DNA of 64,000 nt from CALHRB01 sp964473465 (GCA_964473465.1 CAYYPE010000014.1:1-64000), one strand, 5' to 3'; positions 9,352-18,711 are shown, counted from the stretch's first letter. The notes: a model not told the origin generated them from the sequence alone. Numbers and translations are program-made.

Positions 9352-9882
9352 CTAAACTTCAGAAAATTTTTTCAAATCTGTCATTGTAAATAAAGAAACG
9401 AGCTGAACGCCGGCGTTTGAAAGGTTTTCTTTACCGCCGGCTTCTCTGTCTATTATGCATATTGCAGTATCAATTACAGCTCCTTCTTTTCTTAAATCCT
9501 CGACACTTTTGATTATTTGCCCTCCGCTTGTTACGACATCTTCGATAACAAGCACCTTCTTGCCGTTTATATTTATACCTTCGGCTAATTTTTTTGTACC
9601 GTATTCTTTAGCTTTCTTCCTAACGAAGACCTGAGCTTTGCCTGATTTCAGAGACAAAACAGTTGCAATGGGTATGCCGCCGGTTTCCAATCCGGCTAAA
9701 ATATCAAAATCATCTGGTATAATATTCATCAGATGGTTGGTAATTTCATTCAAAAGTCCGGGTTGGCTCTCGAACTGGTATTTATCGAAATATTCATTAC
9801 TCACAGCACCAGATCTGAGAACAAAAGTGCCAGTCAGATACGAAGCTTTAAAAATTTCTTTGGCTAAATTTTCTTTGGTCAT
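9352..9882 (-). CDS. pyrE: Orotate phosphoribosyltransferase
   Basis: PyrE adds PRPP to orotate to give OMP in pyrimidine synthesis. The diagnostic PRPP-binding loop is VLVIEDVVTSGGQ, preceded by the catalytic-loop region VRKKAKEYGTKK and the GLETGGIPIATVLS segment. I place the start at ATG 9882 (176 residues), 7 bp after the stop of the M28 peptidase gene. A second in-frame ATG at 9903 would give 183 residues and overlap that gene; neither has a clear ribosome-binding site. The protein is shorter than the 210-residue E. coli type. It ends near the convergent CoA-binding gene. Confidence 0.93.
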   Translation of the reverse strand: MTKENLAKEIFKASYLTGTFVLRSGAVSNEYFDKYQFESQPGLLNEITNHLMNIIPDDFDILAGLETGGIPIATVLSLKSGKAQVFVRKKAKEYGTKKLAEGININGKKVLVIEDVVTSGGQIIKSVEDLRKEGAVIDTAICIIDREAGGKENLSNAGVQLVSLFTMTDLKKFSEV

Positions 9883-9889
9883 AATTTTT

Positions 9890-11248
9890 TTATAAGTCAG
9901 CATATAAATAAACTGCTATGGCAATAGCAGCAATACATTTATTCAGGTCATTCGGGTCAATTTTGTCGGGGGTATCAGAATCAGCATGGTGATACCAGAA
10001 ATATTTACCATTGTCATTTGTATTAAAAGTCATAGCGGGAACACCGAGTTTATGCATTGGGTCAATATCAACTCCCCAGCCACCTTTATAAAAAGTAAAA
10101 GATGGTTCAATCTGAGCAATAAAAGGTTGGAAAGTATTAACAATGTTAAACAATGAATCTGGTCCTCTGTATCCAATTGACTTCGGTGGAAAGACACCAG
10201 CATCGAATTCCAGAACGAGGTGGTGCTTCTCGTGCTTGTGTTTTTCAGCATAAACTTTACCCCCTCTTGATCCATTCTCTTCATTAACCCACATAACAGC
10301 CCTTATAGTTCTTTTTGGTTTTAAACCGAGCTTATTTAATAGCTTGACAGCTTCCCAAGTAGTTATACAACCACCAGCATCATCCTGAGCTCCTGTGCCA
10401 ACGTCCCATGAATCAATATGTCCACCGATAGCAATTATTTCATCTGGAAAGACACTTCCTTTGATTTCACCCATTATATTATAAGAAAGTTTGTCAGGTT
10501 CTGTTCTTGCTTCAAGATAAAGATGAATGACTGGATTTTGGCCACGGTCTTGCATCCTTTGAAGCATTTCGGCATCTTCAAGAGTGATAGCCCCATGAGG
10601 TATTTTTGGAATTGAATCAACATAATCGGCAACTGAACCGGTGTGAGGGAGTTGAAATCCGACAGGACTAACTGCTCTTACAAGACTTGCAATTGCTCCA
10701 ACCTCTGCGGCTTTCAAATGGCCTGACCATCTGAATTGAACAGTCTGACCATAGGTAGTAAAAGGAACATTATAGACAACGATTTTTCCTTTTGCTTCAT
10801 TAGCTCTTTTTTGCAGGTCTTCGAAGGAATTCACTACTAAGACAGGAGCTGTAATTCCCTCTTTTGGTGTTGCAATCGAGCCTCCATAGCTCATAAAATT
10901 CATTTTAGCCTTGCGTGGAGAAATCAAACTGCAGGATTCATTTCCTCTAATCCAGACTGGAACCATTACTTCATCACGTTGAACATTGTCAAGACCATCT
11001 TTTTTCATCTCATCGAAAATCCATTTGAGAGCTTTTTCGAGGTTCTCACTTCCGCTCAATCTTGGACCGAAAGTATCACACATATAGGCAAGCCGTTCCC
11101 ATGAGGAACTGTCTTTCATTGCCCCATCAATTATTCTTTTGACAATGCCGGAATATTTAGTATCCAAATTTACATTATTGTTTTCGGCTTTTAGATTTGT
11201 CAAATTGAAACAAACTAAAAGAAGTAAAAAATTTATTAAATATTTCAT
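9890..11248 (-). CDS. Exported M28-family metallopeptidase (carboxypeptidase Q-like)
   Basis: The chosen start gives a clear signal peptide (KYLINFLLLLVCFNL then KAENN). It has a strong AAGGTGA Shine-Dalgarno that overlaps the upstream stop; a longer frame start would overlap the upstream gene. The 452-residue protein has a PA domain (around 110-230) inserted before the dizinc peptidase core. Zinc ligands are visible in GGHIDSWDVGTGAQDDAGG (His and Asp), WVNEENGSRGG (Glu-Glu) and the final HHADSDTPDKID (His). It is related to plasma glutamate carboxypeptidase (CPQ), which cleaves dipeptides. It is 4 bp behind a C69 dipeptidase, suggesting joint extracytoplasmic peptide degradation. Confidence 0.92.
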   Translation of the reverse strand: MKYLINFLLLLVCFNLTNLKAENNNVNLDTKYSGIVKRIIDGAMKDSSSWERLAYMCDTFGPRLSGSENLEKALKWIFDEMKKDGLDNVQRDEVMVPVWIRGNESCSLISPRKAKMNFMSYGGSIATPKEGITAPVLVVNSFEDLQKRANEAKGKIVVYNVPFTTYGQTVQFRWSGHLKAAEVGAIASLVRAVSPVGFQLPHTGSVADYVDSIPKIPHGAITLEDAEMLQRMQDRGQNPVIHLYLEARTEPDKLSYNIMGEIKGSVFPDEIIAIGGHIDSWDVGTGAQDDAGGCITTWEAVKLLNKLGLKPKRTIRAVMWVNEENGSRGGKVYAEKHKHEKHHLVLEFDAGVFPPKSIGYRGPDSLFNIVNTFQPFIAQIEPSFTFYKGGWGVDIDPMHKLGVPAMTFNTNDNGKYFWYHHADSDTPDKIDPNDLNKCIAAIAIAVYLYADL

Positions 11249-11252
11249 TTTA

Positions 11253-12941
11253 TCACCTTGTGTCAGATCCGCCGCCCTTGATAGCCCCCGGTAAATTAGC
11301 ATCGGGTGTAGCAACTTTCTCACGCCATTCTACTTTGTGGTAACCGGGTCTTTCCTGAATAACTCTTTTGAAAAATTCATCGCCGTAACCAACGCCCTTC
11401 GGGGTCCTTCCGTTATTCTCATTGACATTGTTAATATAACCATCATTATATTTTAAAACCAGATCTTTCCAGAGTTTTTGCCAAGTCGAAATTGTCTTAG
11501 CAACCTGATTATTTGAATATTCGGTTAAAAATTCAATGCTTAGTTCAGGGTTTTTGTTGAATAGCTCGAGAGCTGCTTTTTCAATAGCGGGTTGATAATC
11601 AAAAAATTTGTTTTCCAAAGAACTTTGAACTTCCTGTATATCTTTAATAATATAAGAATATTTGGTATAGGCTAAATTAGCCACAAGATTGAATATCCAG
11701 AATGCGGAATTAATATTAAATTCTGCGATGCTGGCTATTCTGAAAGTTTCAGGGGGTTTAGTGATTGAACAATAAAGAGGCATATATACATTTGAGTAAT
11801 TATCATCAACTCCATACCAATGAATACCACCTATTTGCCTTGGCAACCACGAACGCATCTGAGAAACGAAAGCAAACCCAGTCTGCTGTGTTGAAATTGG
11901 TCTATCCCATGCGTATTGAGTAGTATCTCCATCGATTTTCCATGTGAGCCCCTTCCAGCGAACAGGACAGCCAAAAGGACCTGCTTCGATTCCTTTGGTC
12001 TGGTCAAACTCTGTTCCTTCAAAATGGTCTCTCATAAGAGAAATAACATCTTTCACCGAAAGTTTTTTATCTGGTTTAATAAATAAAGGATAAGGTTCTG
12101 CTCCTCTTACGGCTCTAAAATAATCAGGTGAAAGATTTAATGATGGAGTTGCTCTCCTGAAAATACTCCAGACTCTGCCTTCGCAGAACATTAAAGAGCC
12201 CGGATCTGCCGGTGCATAAACATCTGCAAATCTGAAAGGACCATCAGAGTCTTTATAATATCCTTTGCTTTTTGCAAATTCAATTACATCAGGGGCATAA
12301 AGGCAATTTTTTGGGTCATTCAGAGGGAATTCCCTGATTCTTGGATGATTTGCATGTGCTGAAATATAACCATCGGGGACTCTCATAGCAACCCAAACCG
12401 CACCGGTTCTACCTGGTCCCTTACCAATCATATCCATAACCCAAGCTTCATTTGGATCGGCAATCGAAAAGGATTCACCTGAACTATAATATCCATATTC
12501 TTTGACCAGGTCGGTCATTACCTTGATAGCTTCTCTTGCAGTTTTGGAACGCTGCAAAGCAATTTGCATAAGAGAGCCGTAATCAATCAAACCTAAAGTA
12601 TCACGTAGCTCCGGACGCCCTCCGTAAGTGGTTTCACCAATTGAAACCTGATATTCATTAATCAAACCAATAACAAGATATGTGCTATCAACTTGTTTGA
12701 TTTTACCGAGATATTTATGCGTATCCCAATCATAAACATCAAGTGAATCTTCAGGCTTATGCTTTTTTGCAGGCGAATAGTAGAGCCTTTCCATAAATCC
12801 ACCGGCGTCTGCGTTATAAGAAATCATCACAGAACCGTCAACAGATGCTCCCTTTGAAACCAGTAAATTAGTGCATGATTCGGAACTATAATTGACTGAA
12901 AGAAATAGAGTTAATATAATCAGAAAACTGTATAATCTCAT
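11253..12941 (-). CDS. Exported C69-family dipeptidase
   Basis: The 562-residue protein has a signal peptide (RLYSFLIILTLFLSVNYSS) immediately followed by ESCTNLLVSKGAS-DGSV. This places the family's catalytic N-terminal cysteine just after the likely processing site. C69 (PepD-type) peptidases are N-terminal nucleophile hydrolases that cleave dipeptides. Length and the ADAGGF, GETTYGGRPEL and EAWVMDMIGKG segments fit secreted Bacteroidota members. The start at ATG 12941 has GGA at a proper distance; a TTG 18 bp further upstream is less likely. It forms an operon with the M28 peptidase and pyrE, and is divergent from an MFS transporter. Confidence 0.9.
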   Translation of the reverse strand: MRLYSFLIILTLFLSVNYSSESCTNLLVSKGASVDGSVMISYNADAGGFMERLYYSPAKKHKPEDSLDVYDWDTHKYLGKIKQVDSTYLVIGLINEYQVSIGETTYGGRPELRDTLGLIDYGSLMQIALQRSKTAREAIKVMTDLVKEYGYYSSGESFSIADPNEAWVMDMIGKGPGRTGAVWVAMRVPDGYISAHANHPRIREFPLNDPKNCLYAPDVIEFAKSKGYYKDSDGPFRFADVYAPADPGSLMFCEGRVWSIFRRATPSLNLSPDYFRAVRGAEPYPLFIKPDKKLSVKDVISLMRDHFEGTEFDQTKGIEAGPFGCPVRWKGLTWKIDGDTTQYAWDRPISTQQTGFAFVSQMRSWLPRQIGGIHWYGVDDNYSNVYMPLYCSITKPPETFRIASIAEFNINSAFWIFNLVANLAYTKYSYIIKDIQEVQSSLENKFFDYQPAIEKAALELFNKNPELSIEFLTEYSNNQVAKTISTWQKLWKDLVLKYNDGYINNVNENNGRTPKGVGYGDEFFKRVIQERPGYHKVEWREKVATPDANLPGAIKGGGSDTR

Positions 12942-13092
12942 AAAAAATCCAAAAAACAAATTTAATTTAAATAAATAAACAAACTTACTATTTAATAAAA
13001 TTTTTCGAGAAAATCAAAAAACAATTTTATTTCTTTTACACTATACGTTTTTTATTTACATTTGTTCTTTTCCAAATTATAATGATAAAAAA

Positions 13093-14475
13093 ATGAGTGA
13101 AAAAGTTATAAAATTGCTAAGTGATTCAAAATCTGCAAGGTGGGGGGCTCTTTTTGTTGTTGCCTTCACTATGTTCGCAGGATACTATTTAGCCGATGTT
13201 ATGGCTCCTTTAAAAGGATTGCTTGAAAATCAGCTCTCATGGAATAGTGCAGAATATGGTTTTTTCACCAGTGCTTACGGATGGTTTAATGTATTTCTAT
13301 TCTTTCTCATAATAGGTGGAATCATCCTTGATAAAATGGGAATAAGATTCACTGGTTTAGGGTCTGCTGCTGTAATGGTTCTTGGAACAGCAATTAAATA
13401 TTGGGCAATCACTACTCACACTCTTGATGGTGAAGTAATTCTTGGAGTGAAGGCTCAAGTGATGATAGCAGCCTTAGGATATGCAATATTTGGTGTGGGA
13501 GTTGAAATTGCAGGAATTACCGTAGCAAAAATTATAGTCAAATGGTTTAAAGGAAAGGAATTAGCACTTGCGATGGGCTTGCAGCTTTCTATAGCAAGAC
13601 TTGGAACAGCTGTAGCTTTATCCACTTCCCTGCCAATAGCTAAATATTTCAATGATGTATCATTACCGATTCTGATCTGTCTGATTATGCTTTGCATTGG
13701 TCTTCTCGCTTTTTTTGTTTATACATTTATGGATAAAAAGTTGGATAAATCCATTGAGGAAAGCAAAATTGGTCTGGATGAGCCTGCAGAAGAGGAGTTC
13801 AAGCTTAGCGATATATGGTTTATTATAAAAAATAAAGGATGGTGGTATGTTGCACTATTGTGTGTTCTGTTCTACTCTGCTGTTTTCCCTTTTCTTAAGT
13901 ATGCAACTGATTTAATGATTAATAAATTCGGGGTAGAGGAAAATTTAGCTGGCTTAATACCCGGATTATTGCCATTCGGCACAATACTTTTAACACCAAT
14001 TTTTGGAAGCATCTACGATAGGGTTGGCAAGGGTGCAACAATTATGATTATTGGTGCTGTTTTGATTACTCTGGTTCATCTGTTTTTTGCCATTCCAATT
14101 TTCAATCACTGGATTTTTGCAATAGTATTGATCTTGATACTTGGAGTAGGTTTTTCTCTTGTTCCTTCTGCGATGTGGCCCTCAGTTCCGAAAATAATTC
14201 CGGAAAAGCAGCTTGGAACTGCCTACGCACTTATTTTCTGGGTGCAAAATTGGGGCTTAATGGGCGTGCCTTTGCTAATTGGATGGGTATTGAATGAATA
14301 CTGCATAACCGGTTCCACAGTTGTTGATGGAGTTACAACAACTACTTATGATTACACTCTTCCAATGATTATTTTTACTGTTTTTGGAATTCTTGCTCTT
14401 GTTTTAGCTTTTCTTTTAAAAATTGAGGACAAAGTGAAAGGCTATGGGCTGGAATTACCAAATATCAAAAAATAA
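13093..14475 (+). CDS. MFS transporter, 12 transmembrane segments
   Basis: The 460-residue integral membrane protein has about 12 hydrophobic helices in two halves, split by a charged cytoplasmic loop near 215-240 (rich in Glu/Lys). The intracellular loop 2-3 motif appears as GGIILDKMGIRFTG, and a matching GSIYDRVGKG occurs in the second half, as in the major facilitator superfamily. The substrate cannot be read from sequence. The divergent neighbours are exported dipeptidases, so uptake of peptides or amino acids is a reasonable inference. A Bacteroidota-type -7 element TACATTTG lies about 25 bp before the start. Confidence 0.85.
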   Translation: MSEKVIKLLSDSKSARWGALFVVAFTMFAGYYLADVMAPLKGLLENQLSWNSAEYGFFTSAYGWFNVFLFFLIIGGIILDKMGIRFTGLGSAAVMVLGTAIKYWAITTHTLDGEVILGVKAQVMIAALGYAIFGVGVEIAGITVAKIIVKWFKGKELALAMGLQLSIARLGTAVALSTSLPIAKYFNDVSLPILICLIMLCIGLLAFFVYTFMDKKLDKSIEESKIGLDEPAEEEFKLSDIWFIIKNKGWWYVALLCVLFYSAVFPFLKYATDLMINKFGVEENLAGLIPGLLPFGTILLTPIFGSIYDRVGKGATIMIIGAVLITLVHLFFAIPIFNHWIFAIVLILILGVGFSLVPSAMWPSVPKIIPEKQLGTAYALIFWVQNWGLMGVPLLIGWVLNEYCITGSTVVDGVTTTTYDYTLPMIIFTVFGILALVLAFLLKIEDKVKGYGLELPNIKK

Positions 14476-14490
14476 ATTTATTTTTTGATA
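14463..14490. repeat. Perfect 28-bp palindrome between convergent genes
   Basis: Fourteen bases (TATCAAAAAATAAA) are followed directly by their exact reverse complement. The palindrome covers the end of the MFS coding region and the start of the 44-bp gap to the convergent acyltransferase gene. With T runs inside both arms it could act as a weak bidirectional terminator. Confidence 0.5.
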
Positions 14491-14518
14491 ATTCCATCGG
14501 AAGAAGTAATAGATAAAC

Positions 14519-15199
14519 TTATTTGGGTGATTTCTTGCCCTCGAATATCACCCTCCCTAATTTATTATTTATTATATTAAATTCAATAGTTTTAAGGCAA
14601 TCTTCTATTGAACTCTGGATATCCAGTACAATTGCTGAATCCTCTTTTTTCGTGTCAATAGGCTTACCTAAATTGAAAAACACATAGGGCAATCTATCGC
14701 CGAGAAACTCTGCTCTTATTCCTAATGGAATTATGGATAAATTACCGTTGAAATTTCTGATTATTTTCAGAATACCCGGTTGAATTTTTATTGGTCTGAT
14801 AATGTTTGGAAGAAGCTCTCCCTGTGGATAATAGTTCAGTAAAATTCTATCCTTGCTCTGAAGTATTGTATTAATATACGAAAATGTTTCAATAATACTT
14901 TTCGGATTATTCTGGTCAATGGAAAAAGCTCCAAGTTTTGAAAAAAAATTATATTTTTTCAGTCTTGATTCAAGCATCATAATATAAAATTTTCTTTGAA
15001 ATAATATTTTATTCAGATACCAAACAAAAAAACCATCCCACCAAGTGGAATGATTAGGAAGAACTATCAATTGGTCGTCATTACTGATTTCTGGTATATC
15101 GCCAATAATATTTATATCAGAAAATGATTTCGTGAAAATTGTATCTAAATACTTTTCAAATACAAACTCAGCCCATTTTGTATGTTTAGCTTTAATCAT
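14519..15199 (-). CDS. PlsC-like 1-acylglycerol-3-phosphate acyltransferase
   Basis: The 226-residue protein has the acyltransferase box I NHSTWWDG (NHx4D) near residue 51, and a block III analogue YPQGEL near 124 with the IQPGILKI segment after it. It lacks an obvious long membrane anchor apart from short hydrophobic patches. PlsC enzymes acylate lysophosphatidic acid in membrane lipid synthesis. Members with the N-H-S-T-W-W-D-G form are common in Bacteroidota, and some are tied to ornithine or other lipids rather than phosphatidic acid, so the exact acceptor is open. Confidence 0.82.
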   Translation of the reverse strand: MIKAKHTKWAEFVFEKYLDTIFTKSFSDINIIGDIPEISNDDQLIVLPNHSTWWDGFFVWYLNKILFQRKFYIMMLESRLKKYNFFSKLGAFSIDQNNPKSIIETFSYINTILQSKDRILLNYYPQGELLPNIIRPIKIQPGILKIIRNFNGNLSIIPLGIRAEFLGDRLPYVFFNLGKPIDTKKEDSAIVLDIQSSIEDCLKTIEFNIINNKLGRVIFEGKKSPK

Positions 15200-15322
15200 A
15201 GGTCATTTTCTTCACTAATAATATTACTAAAATAGTGTATATTTGGGATTATAAAAAATATTAGGTTATATTGAAATAATTTTTTATATTGCACAATATT
15301 TATTTTAATAATGGAGTAATTT

Positions 15323-15523
15323 ATGGCAGGTGGAAATTGTAAATGTAAGACTGGAGTTGAATCCACAGGTGATGTTTTAGTAGAAAAGAATTGTGGTTGC
15401 GGAGGTAATGGTTCAAAAAATCTTTATGCCTCAGACAGTTTCAGTCTTTATAGCGACAACCCAACCGAAAACATCACAACTGCATCAAGTTGTGGATGTG
15501 GTGGGTCTGGATGCTGCAACTAA
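15323..15523 (+). CDS. Cys/Gly-rich small protein, possible metal-binding peptide
   Basis: This 66-residue protein has a good Shine-Dalgarno (GGAG 8 bp before ATG) and its own intrinsic terminator 25 bp after the stop, so it is very likely expressed alone. Eight cysteines cluster in three places: NCKCK near 5-9, NCGCGG near 23-28 and SCGCGGSGCC at the C-terminus. The middle is Ser/Asp/Asn-rich and has no Cys. There is no signal peptide. The CxC and CGCGG pattern suggests metal (Zn, Cu) binding like a metallothionein. A RiPP precursor is possible, but no modifying enzyme is next to it. I do not recognise the family. Confidence 0.75.
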   Translation: MAGGNCKCKTGVESTGDVLVEKNCGCGGNGSKNLYASDSFSLYSDNPTENITTASSCGCGGSGCCN

Positions 15524-15547
15524 TTAATATTAAATATATTATTGTTT

Positions 15548-15576
15548 AGCCGGTTTTTTTACCGGCTTTTTTTTTT
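15548..15576 (+). terminator. Rho-independent terminator of the Cys-rich protein gene
   Basis: AGCCGG pairs with CCGGCT across a T-rich 8-base loop, followed by a run of nine T. Confidence 0.9.
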
Positions 15577-15656
15577 AGTAAAGATTAATTTTTAGATTAA
15601 TTTTTTTTAATTATATTGCTAAACGAAAATTCTATTAATCATATTAAGGAGTATTT

Positions 15657-16169
15657 ATGAAGTTGAAGCCTATTATCACAACAATTATTCTTATGCTTGG
15701 CTTAGGTTTTGCTAATCCAGTCAATGCAAAAGAAGTTTATTCAAATGCAATTTCTGCAAATCCACTTGGATTGGCTTTCGGAATATTAAACGCTACTTAC
15801 GAAACTCAATTATCAGTCCAAAATTCCTTAACAATCAGTGGATATTATTATAGCTGGGCTGTTGACTGGGCTGCTTATGGTATTGGTGGTTCTTATCGTT
15901 GGTATATTGTCAGAGAAGAAGGAAAACGAATTATTGAAGGTTTCAGCTTTGGTCCTATGGCTGCCTTTTCGTTCTGGAGCTGGACTGGACAAGGAACTTT
16001 CGATGGTGGTTCTACCCTTTCAATAGGCATAGAAGGTGCATATAAGTGGGTATTCGGAGGTTTTGTTGTTGAACCAATTTTAACTATTAGTTTTCCGGTT
16101 TCAAGATTTTCTGGTGCTCCAACATATCAGTCTTACGGATTGGGTGTTAATCTTGGCTATGCTTGGTAA
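15657..16169 (+). CDS. Small exported outer-membrane beta-barrel-like protein
   Basis: The 170-residue protein has an AAGGAG ribosome-binding site 7 bp before the start and a signal peptide (KLKPIITTIILMLGLGFANPVNA). The mature part alternates aromatic and polar residues in strands such as SLTISGYYYSWAVDW and YGIGGSYRWYIV, and ends with YGLGVNLGYAW, a terminal aromatic as in outer-membrane barrels. It resembles small DUF3575-like barrels of about eight strands. No function is known. It is followed by a terminator and appears monocistronic. Confidence 0.75.
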   Translation: MKLKPIITTIILMLGLGFANPVNAKEVYSNAISANPLGLAFGILNATYETQLSVQNSLTISGYYYSWAVDWAAYGIGGSYRWYIVREEGKRIIEGFSFGPMAAFSFWSWTGQGTFDGGSTLSIGIEGAYKWVFGGFVVEPILTISFPVSRFSGAPTYQSYGLGVNLGYAW

Positions 16170-16239
16170 AAAAATTTAATAATGAATATTATTTTTTAAC
16201 AGGATTTTAATTTACGATTCAATTTGTTTTGGATTAAAA

Positions 16240-16270
16240 AAGGGGAATTGAAGAATTCTCCTTTTTTTTT
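16240..16270 (+). terminator. Rho-independent terminator after the small barrel gene
   Basis: AAGGGGAATT pairs with AATTCTCCTT (one G-U) across the 4-base loop GAAG, followed by nine T. The rest of the 280-bp gap up to aspS shows no gene. Confidence 0.85.
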
Positions 16271-16449
16271 ACTTGTCCTAAAAGTATAACAAAGAATGAA
16301 TTAATCTTAGAAGCAAATTGCAGATAAATAGCCTCATAAGGTCTATTTTATCATAATTGTAGATATTATTAAAACAAATTTTTATCAAAATAGATTTGAA
16401 GAAAGGATAAAAAATAACCCAGTAACAAGATTTATTATTGAATAAATTA

Positions 16450-18219
16450 TTAAGTATTAATAAGTTTTATGCCTAAATCTTTTAATTGTTTTTCATCAAC
16501 GACTGTTGGTGCTCCATCCATTAACGAAAGGCCGCTAGTAGTTTTTGGAAAAGCGATTACATCACGAATATTTTCGGTTCCGCATAGAGTCATTACAATC
16601 CTGTCCAATCCCAGAGCAATTCCACCATGAGGCGGTGCACCAAATTTCAAAGCATCGAGTAAAAATCCAAATTTTGATTCTGCCTCTGCTTGACTCATAC
16701 CCAATAATGAAAAAATTCTGGATTGAACTGAACCATCGTGAATTCTTATACTGCCACCACCGACTTCGGCTCCATTGACAACAATATCATAAGCCTTTGC
16801 TCTTACTTTTTCGGGCTGAGACTCTAATATATCCAGATCTTCATCCATAGGGGAAGTGAAAGGATGATGCATCGAGACATATCTGTTTTCTTCTTCGTCA
16901 AATTCAAGCAATGGAAAGTCAGTTACCCACAAAAATGCGAACTGATTCGAAACATTTTTCATTATCCCGGTTTGTTTGGCAACTTCGATTCTTAAAGCTC
17001 CCAAAACACTGTAACATTTTTGCCAATTATCGGAAATTAACAATAGTAAATCACCATCCTTAGCATTAGCTGAGAAAATAATTGAATCTAATTCATTTTT
17101 ATCAAGATATTTAGAAATGGGTGAGTTTATTTCACCGCTTTGGAGTTTAATCCAAGCAAGTCCTTTGGCACCATATTTCTTTGCAAATTCAGTCAGTTCA
17201 TCTAACTTCTTTCTTGAGAATTCTGCACAACCTTTTGCATTAATTAGAGCAATCTCTCCACCACTATTTATTGTATCTGTGAAAACCTTAAATTGACAAT
17301 TCTTTAGTAATTCAGTAATTGTAACAATTTCCATCTGGAATCTTGTATCAGGCTTATCACTTCCGAATCTTGTCATAGCTTCAAAATAAGTCAGCCTCGG
17401 GAAAGGGATTGTAATATTAATATCTAATATATCTTGCCAGACCTTATGAAATAATCCTTCAATTAGGATAAAAATATCATTTCTGTCAATAAAGGACATC
17501 TCAATGTCTATTTGAGTAAATTCTGGTTGACGGTCGGAACGTAGGTCTTCGTCACGAAAGCATTTGACAATCTGAACATATCTGTCAAAGCCAGAAATCA
17601 TCAATATTTGTTTAAAAATCTGAGGTGATTGAGGCAGGGCATAAAACTTGCCTTTATTAATCCTGCTTGGAACGAGGAAATCTCTGGCTCCTTCGGGAGT
17701 GGATTTCATTAACACAGGTGTTTCAACTTCGATGAAATTTAATGAATCAAAATATGAATGAACAACCTGATAAAGCTTGTGTCTGGTTATAAAATTCTTT
17801 TGAAGGATATGTCTTCGCAGATCCAAATATCTATAACGAAGCCTGAGTTCTTCGCTGGTTTCGAGTTCGTCTTTGATTTCGAAAGGAGGCAACTCTGAAC
17901 GGTTAATTATTCCAAAATCACTAAGTAGAATCTCGGTTAAGCCAGTTGGAATTTTTGGGTTTGGATTTTCTCTTTTTCTGACCTTTCCTGTTGCCCAAAT
18001 AACAAACTCTGATCTTAACTCTTTGCCTCTTTCAGCTAATTCAGGGTTTTCGTTCGGCTCTATAACAAGTTGTGTAATTCCGTATCTGTCTCTAAGGTCA
18101 ATAAAAATCAATCCGCCCATATCTCTAAGAACAGAGATCCATCCATTTAGAGTAACAATTTGATTTTCATTTTCAATTCTTAATTCGCCGCAGGTATGAG
18201 TTCGTTTTTGAAATATCAT
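16450..18219 (-). CDS. aspS: Aspartyl-tRNA synthetase
   Basis: The 589-residue protein is the full bacterial-type length. It has an N-terminal OB-fold anticodon-binding domain (about 1-110, GWISVLRDMGGLIFIDLRDRYG), the class II catalytic core, and the GAD insertion (about 285-415) unique to bacterial AspRS. Class II motif 2 is FRDEDLRSDRQPEFTQID and motif 3 is GIALGLDRIVM. It charges tRNA-Asp. Whether it also charges tRNA-Asn cannot be settled here. Confidence 0.97.
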   Translation of the reverse strand: MIFQKRTHTCGELRIENENQIVTLNGWISVLRDMGGLIFIDLRDRYGITQLVIEPNENPELAERGKELRSEFVIWATGKVRKRENPNPKIPTGLTEILLSDFGIINRSELPPFEIKDELETSEELRLRYRYLDLRRHILQKNFITRHKLYQVVHSYFDSLNFIEVETPVLMKSTPEGARDFLVPSRINKGKFYALPQSPQIFKQILMISGFDRYVQIVKCFRDEDLRSDRQPEFTQIDIEMSFIDRNDIFILIEGLFHKVWQDILDINITIPFPRLTYFEAMTRFGSDKPDTRFQMEIVTITELLKNCQFKVFTDTINSGGEIALINAKGCAEFSRKKLDELTEFAKKYGAKGLAWIKLQSGEINSPISKYLDKNELDSIIFSANAKDGDLLLLISDNWQKCYSVLGALRIEVAKQTGIMKNVSNQFAFLWVTDFPLLEFDEEENRYVSMHHPFTSPMDEDLDILESQPEKVRAKAYDIVVNGAEVGGGSIRIHDGSVQSRIFSLLGMSQAEAESKFGFLLDALKFGAPPHGGIALGLDRIVMTLCGTENIRDVIAFPKTTSGLSLMDGAPTVVDEKQLKDLGIKLINT

Positions 18220-18287
18220 AAAGAAAAAAAATTTGTTGTTAATATTTGAGGTTAGAAAAAGTTAAAGAAAAAAACAGACAATTGAAA

Positions 18288-18656
18288 TTAACTCACCGAT
18301 TTTAAATTTTTATTAAAAAAAGCCTGTACTTCTTCGAAATTATCGAAAATTGGGACTATTGCGTTTAGTTTTATTATTTCAAATCCCGATTTAATAAATT
18401 TAGGCAGATTGAAAACAATAATTCTACCATCAAATGTAATCAATTCATTATGAGCTTTAACGATTGAGCCTATAGCCTGAGATGTGAACAGTTTAACTTT
18501 TTCAAAGCTAAGGGCAATTTTTTTTTCTCTTCTTCCAATTAATTCGTTGAGTGTCAGTGATAGGATATCGCTTCCGTCCTGACTGCCCGTAAATAAACCC
18601 TCGAGATACAATACATTAATATCGTTGATAATATCTTTCGTGATTTTTGAGTCCAT
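18288..18656 (-). CDS. STAS-domain protein (anti-sigma factor antagonist-like)
   Basis: The 122-residue protein is a stand-alone STAS domain. It has the strand order of SpoIIAA-type antagonists, with IALSFEKVKLFTSQAIGSIVKAHN where the phosphorylatable Ser/Thr loop (here Thr-Ser) sits, followed by GRIIVFNLP and the final VPIFDNFEEVQAFF. Such proteins bind anti-sigma kinases or phosphatases in partner-switch systems. No RsbW-like kinase is nearby. It lies 68 bp upstream of aspS in the same direction. Confidence 0.85.
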   Translation of the reverse strand: MDSKITKDIINDINVLYLEGLFTGSQDGSDILSLTLNELIGRREKKIALSFEKVKLFTSQAIGSIVKAHNELITFDGRIIVFNLPKFIKSGFEIIKLNAIVPIFDNFEEVQAFFNKNLKSVS

Positions 18657-18711
18657 AAATAGTTTATAAGTTAAAAAAAAACAAAATTAAAAAAAGCTGA
18701 ACTAATTAAAA

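Noticed and set aside
9883..9903. ATG 9903 as the pyrE start
   Set aside because: It overlaps the preceding gene and adds seven residues not needed for the family fold; ATG 9882 is preferred but not proven.
11249..11323. N-terminal extension of the M28 peptidase
   Set aside because: It overlaps the C69 gene and precedes a perfect signal peptide with its own strong ribosome-binding site at 11248.
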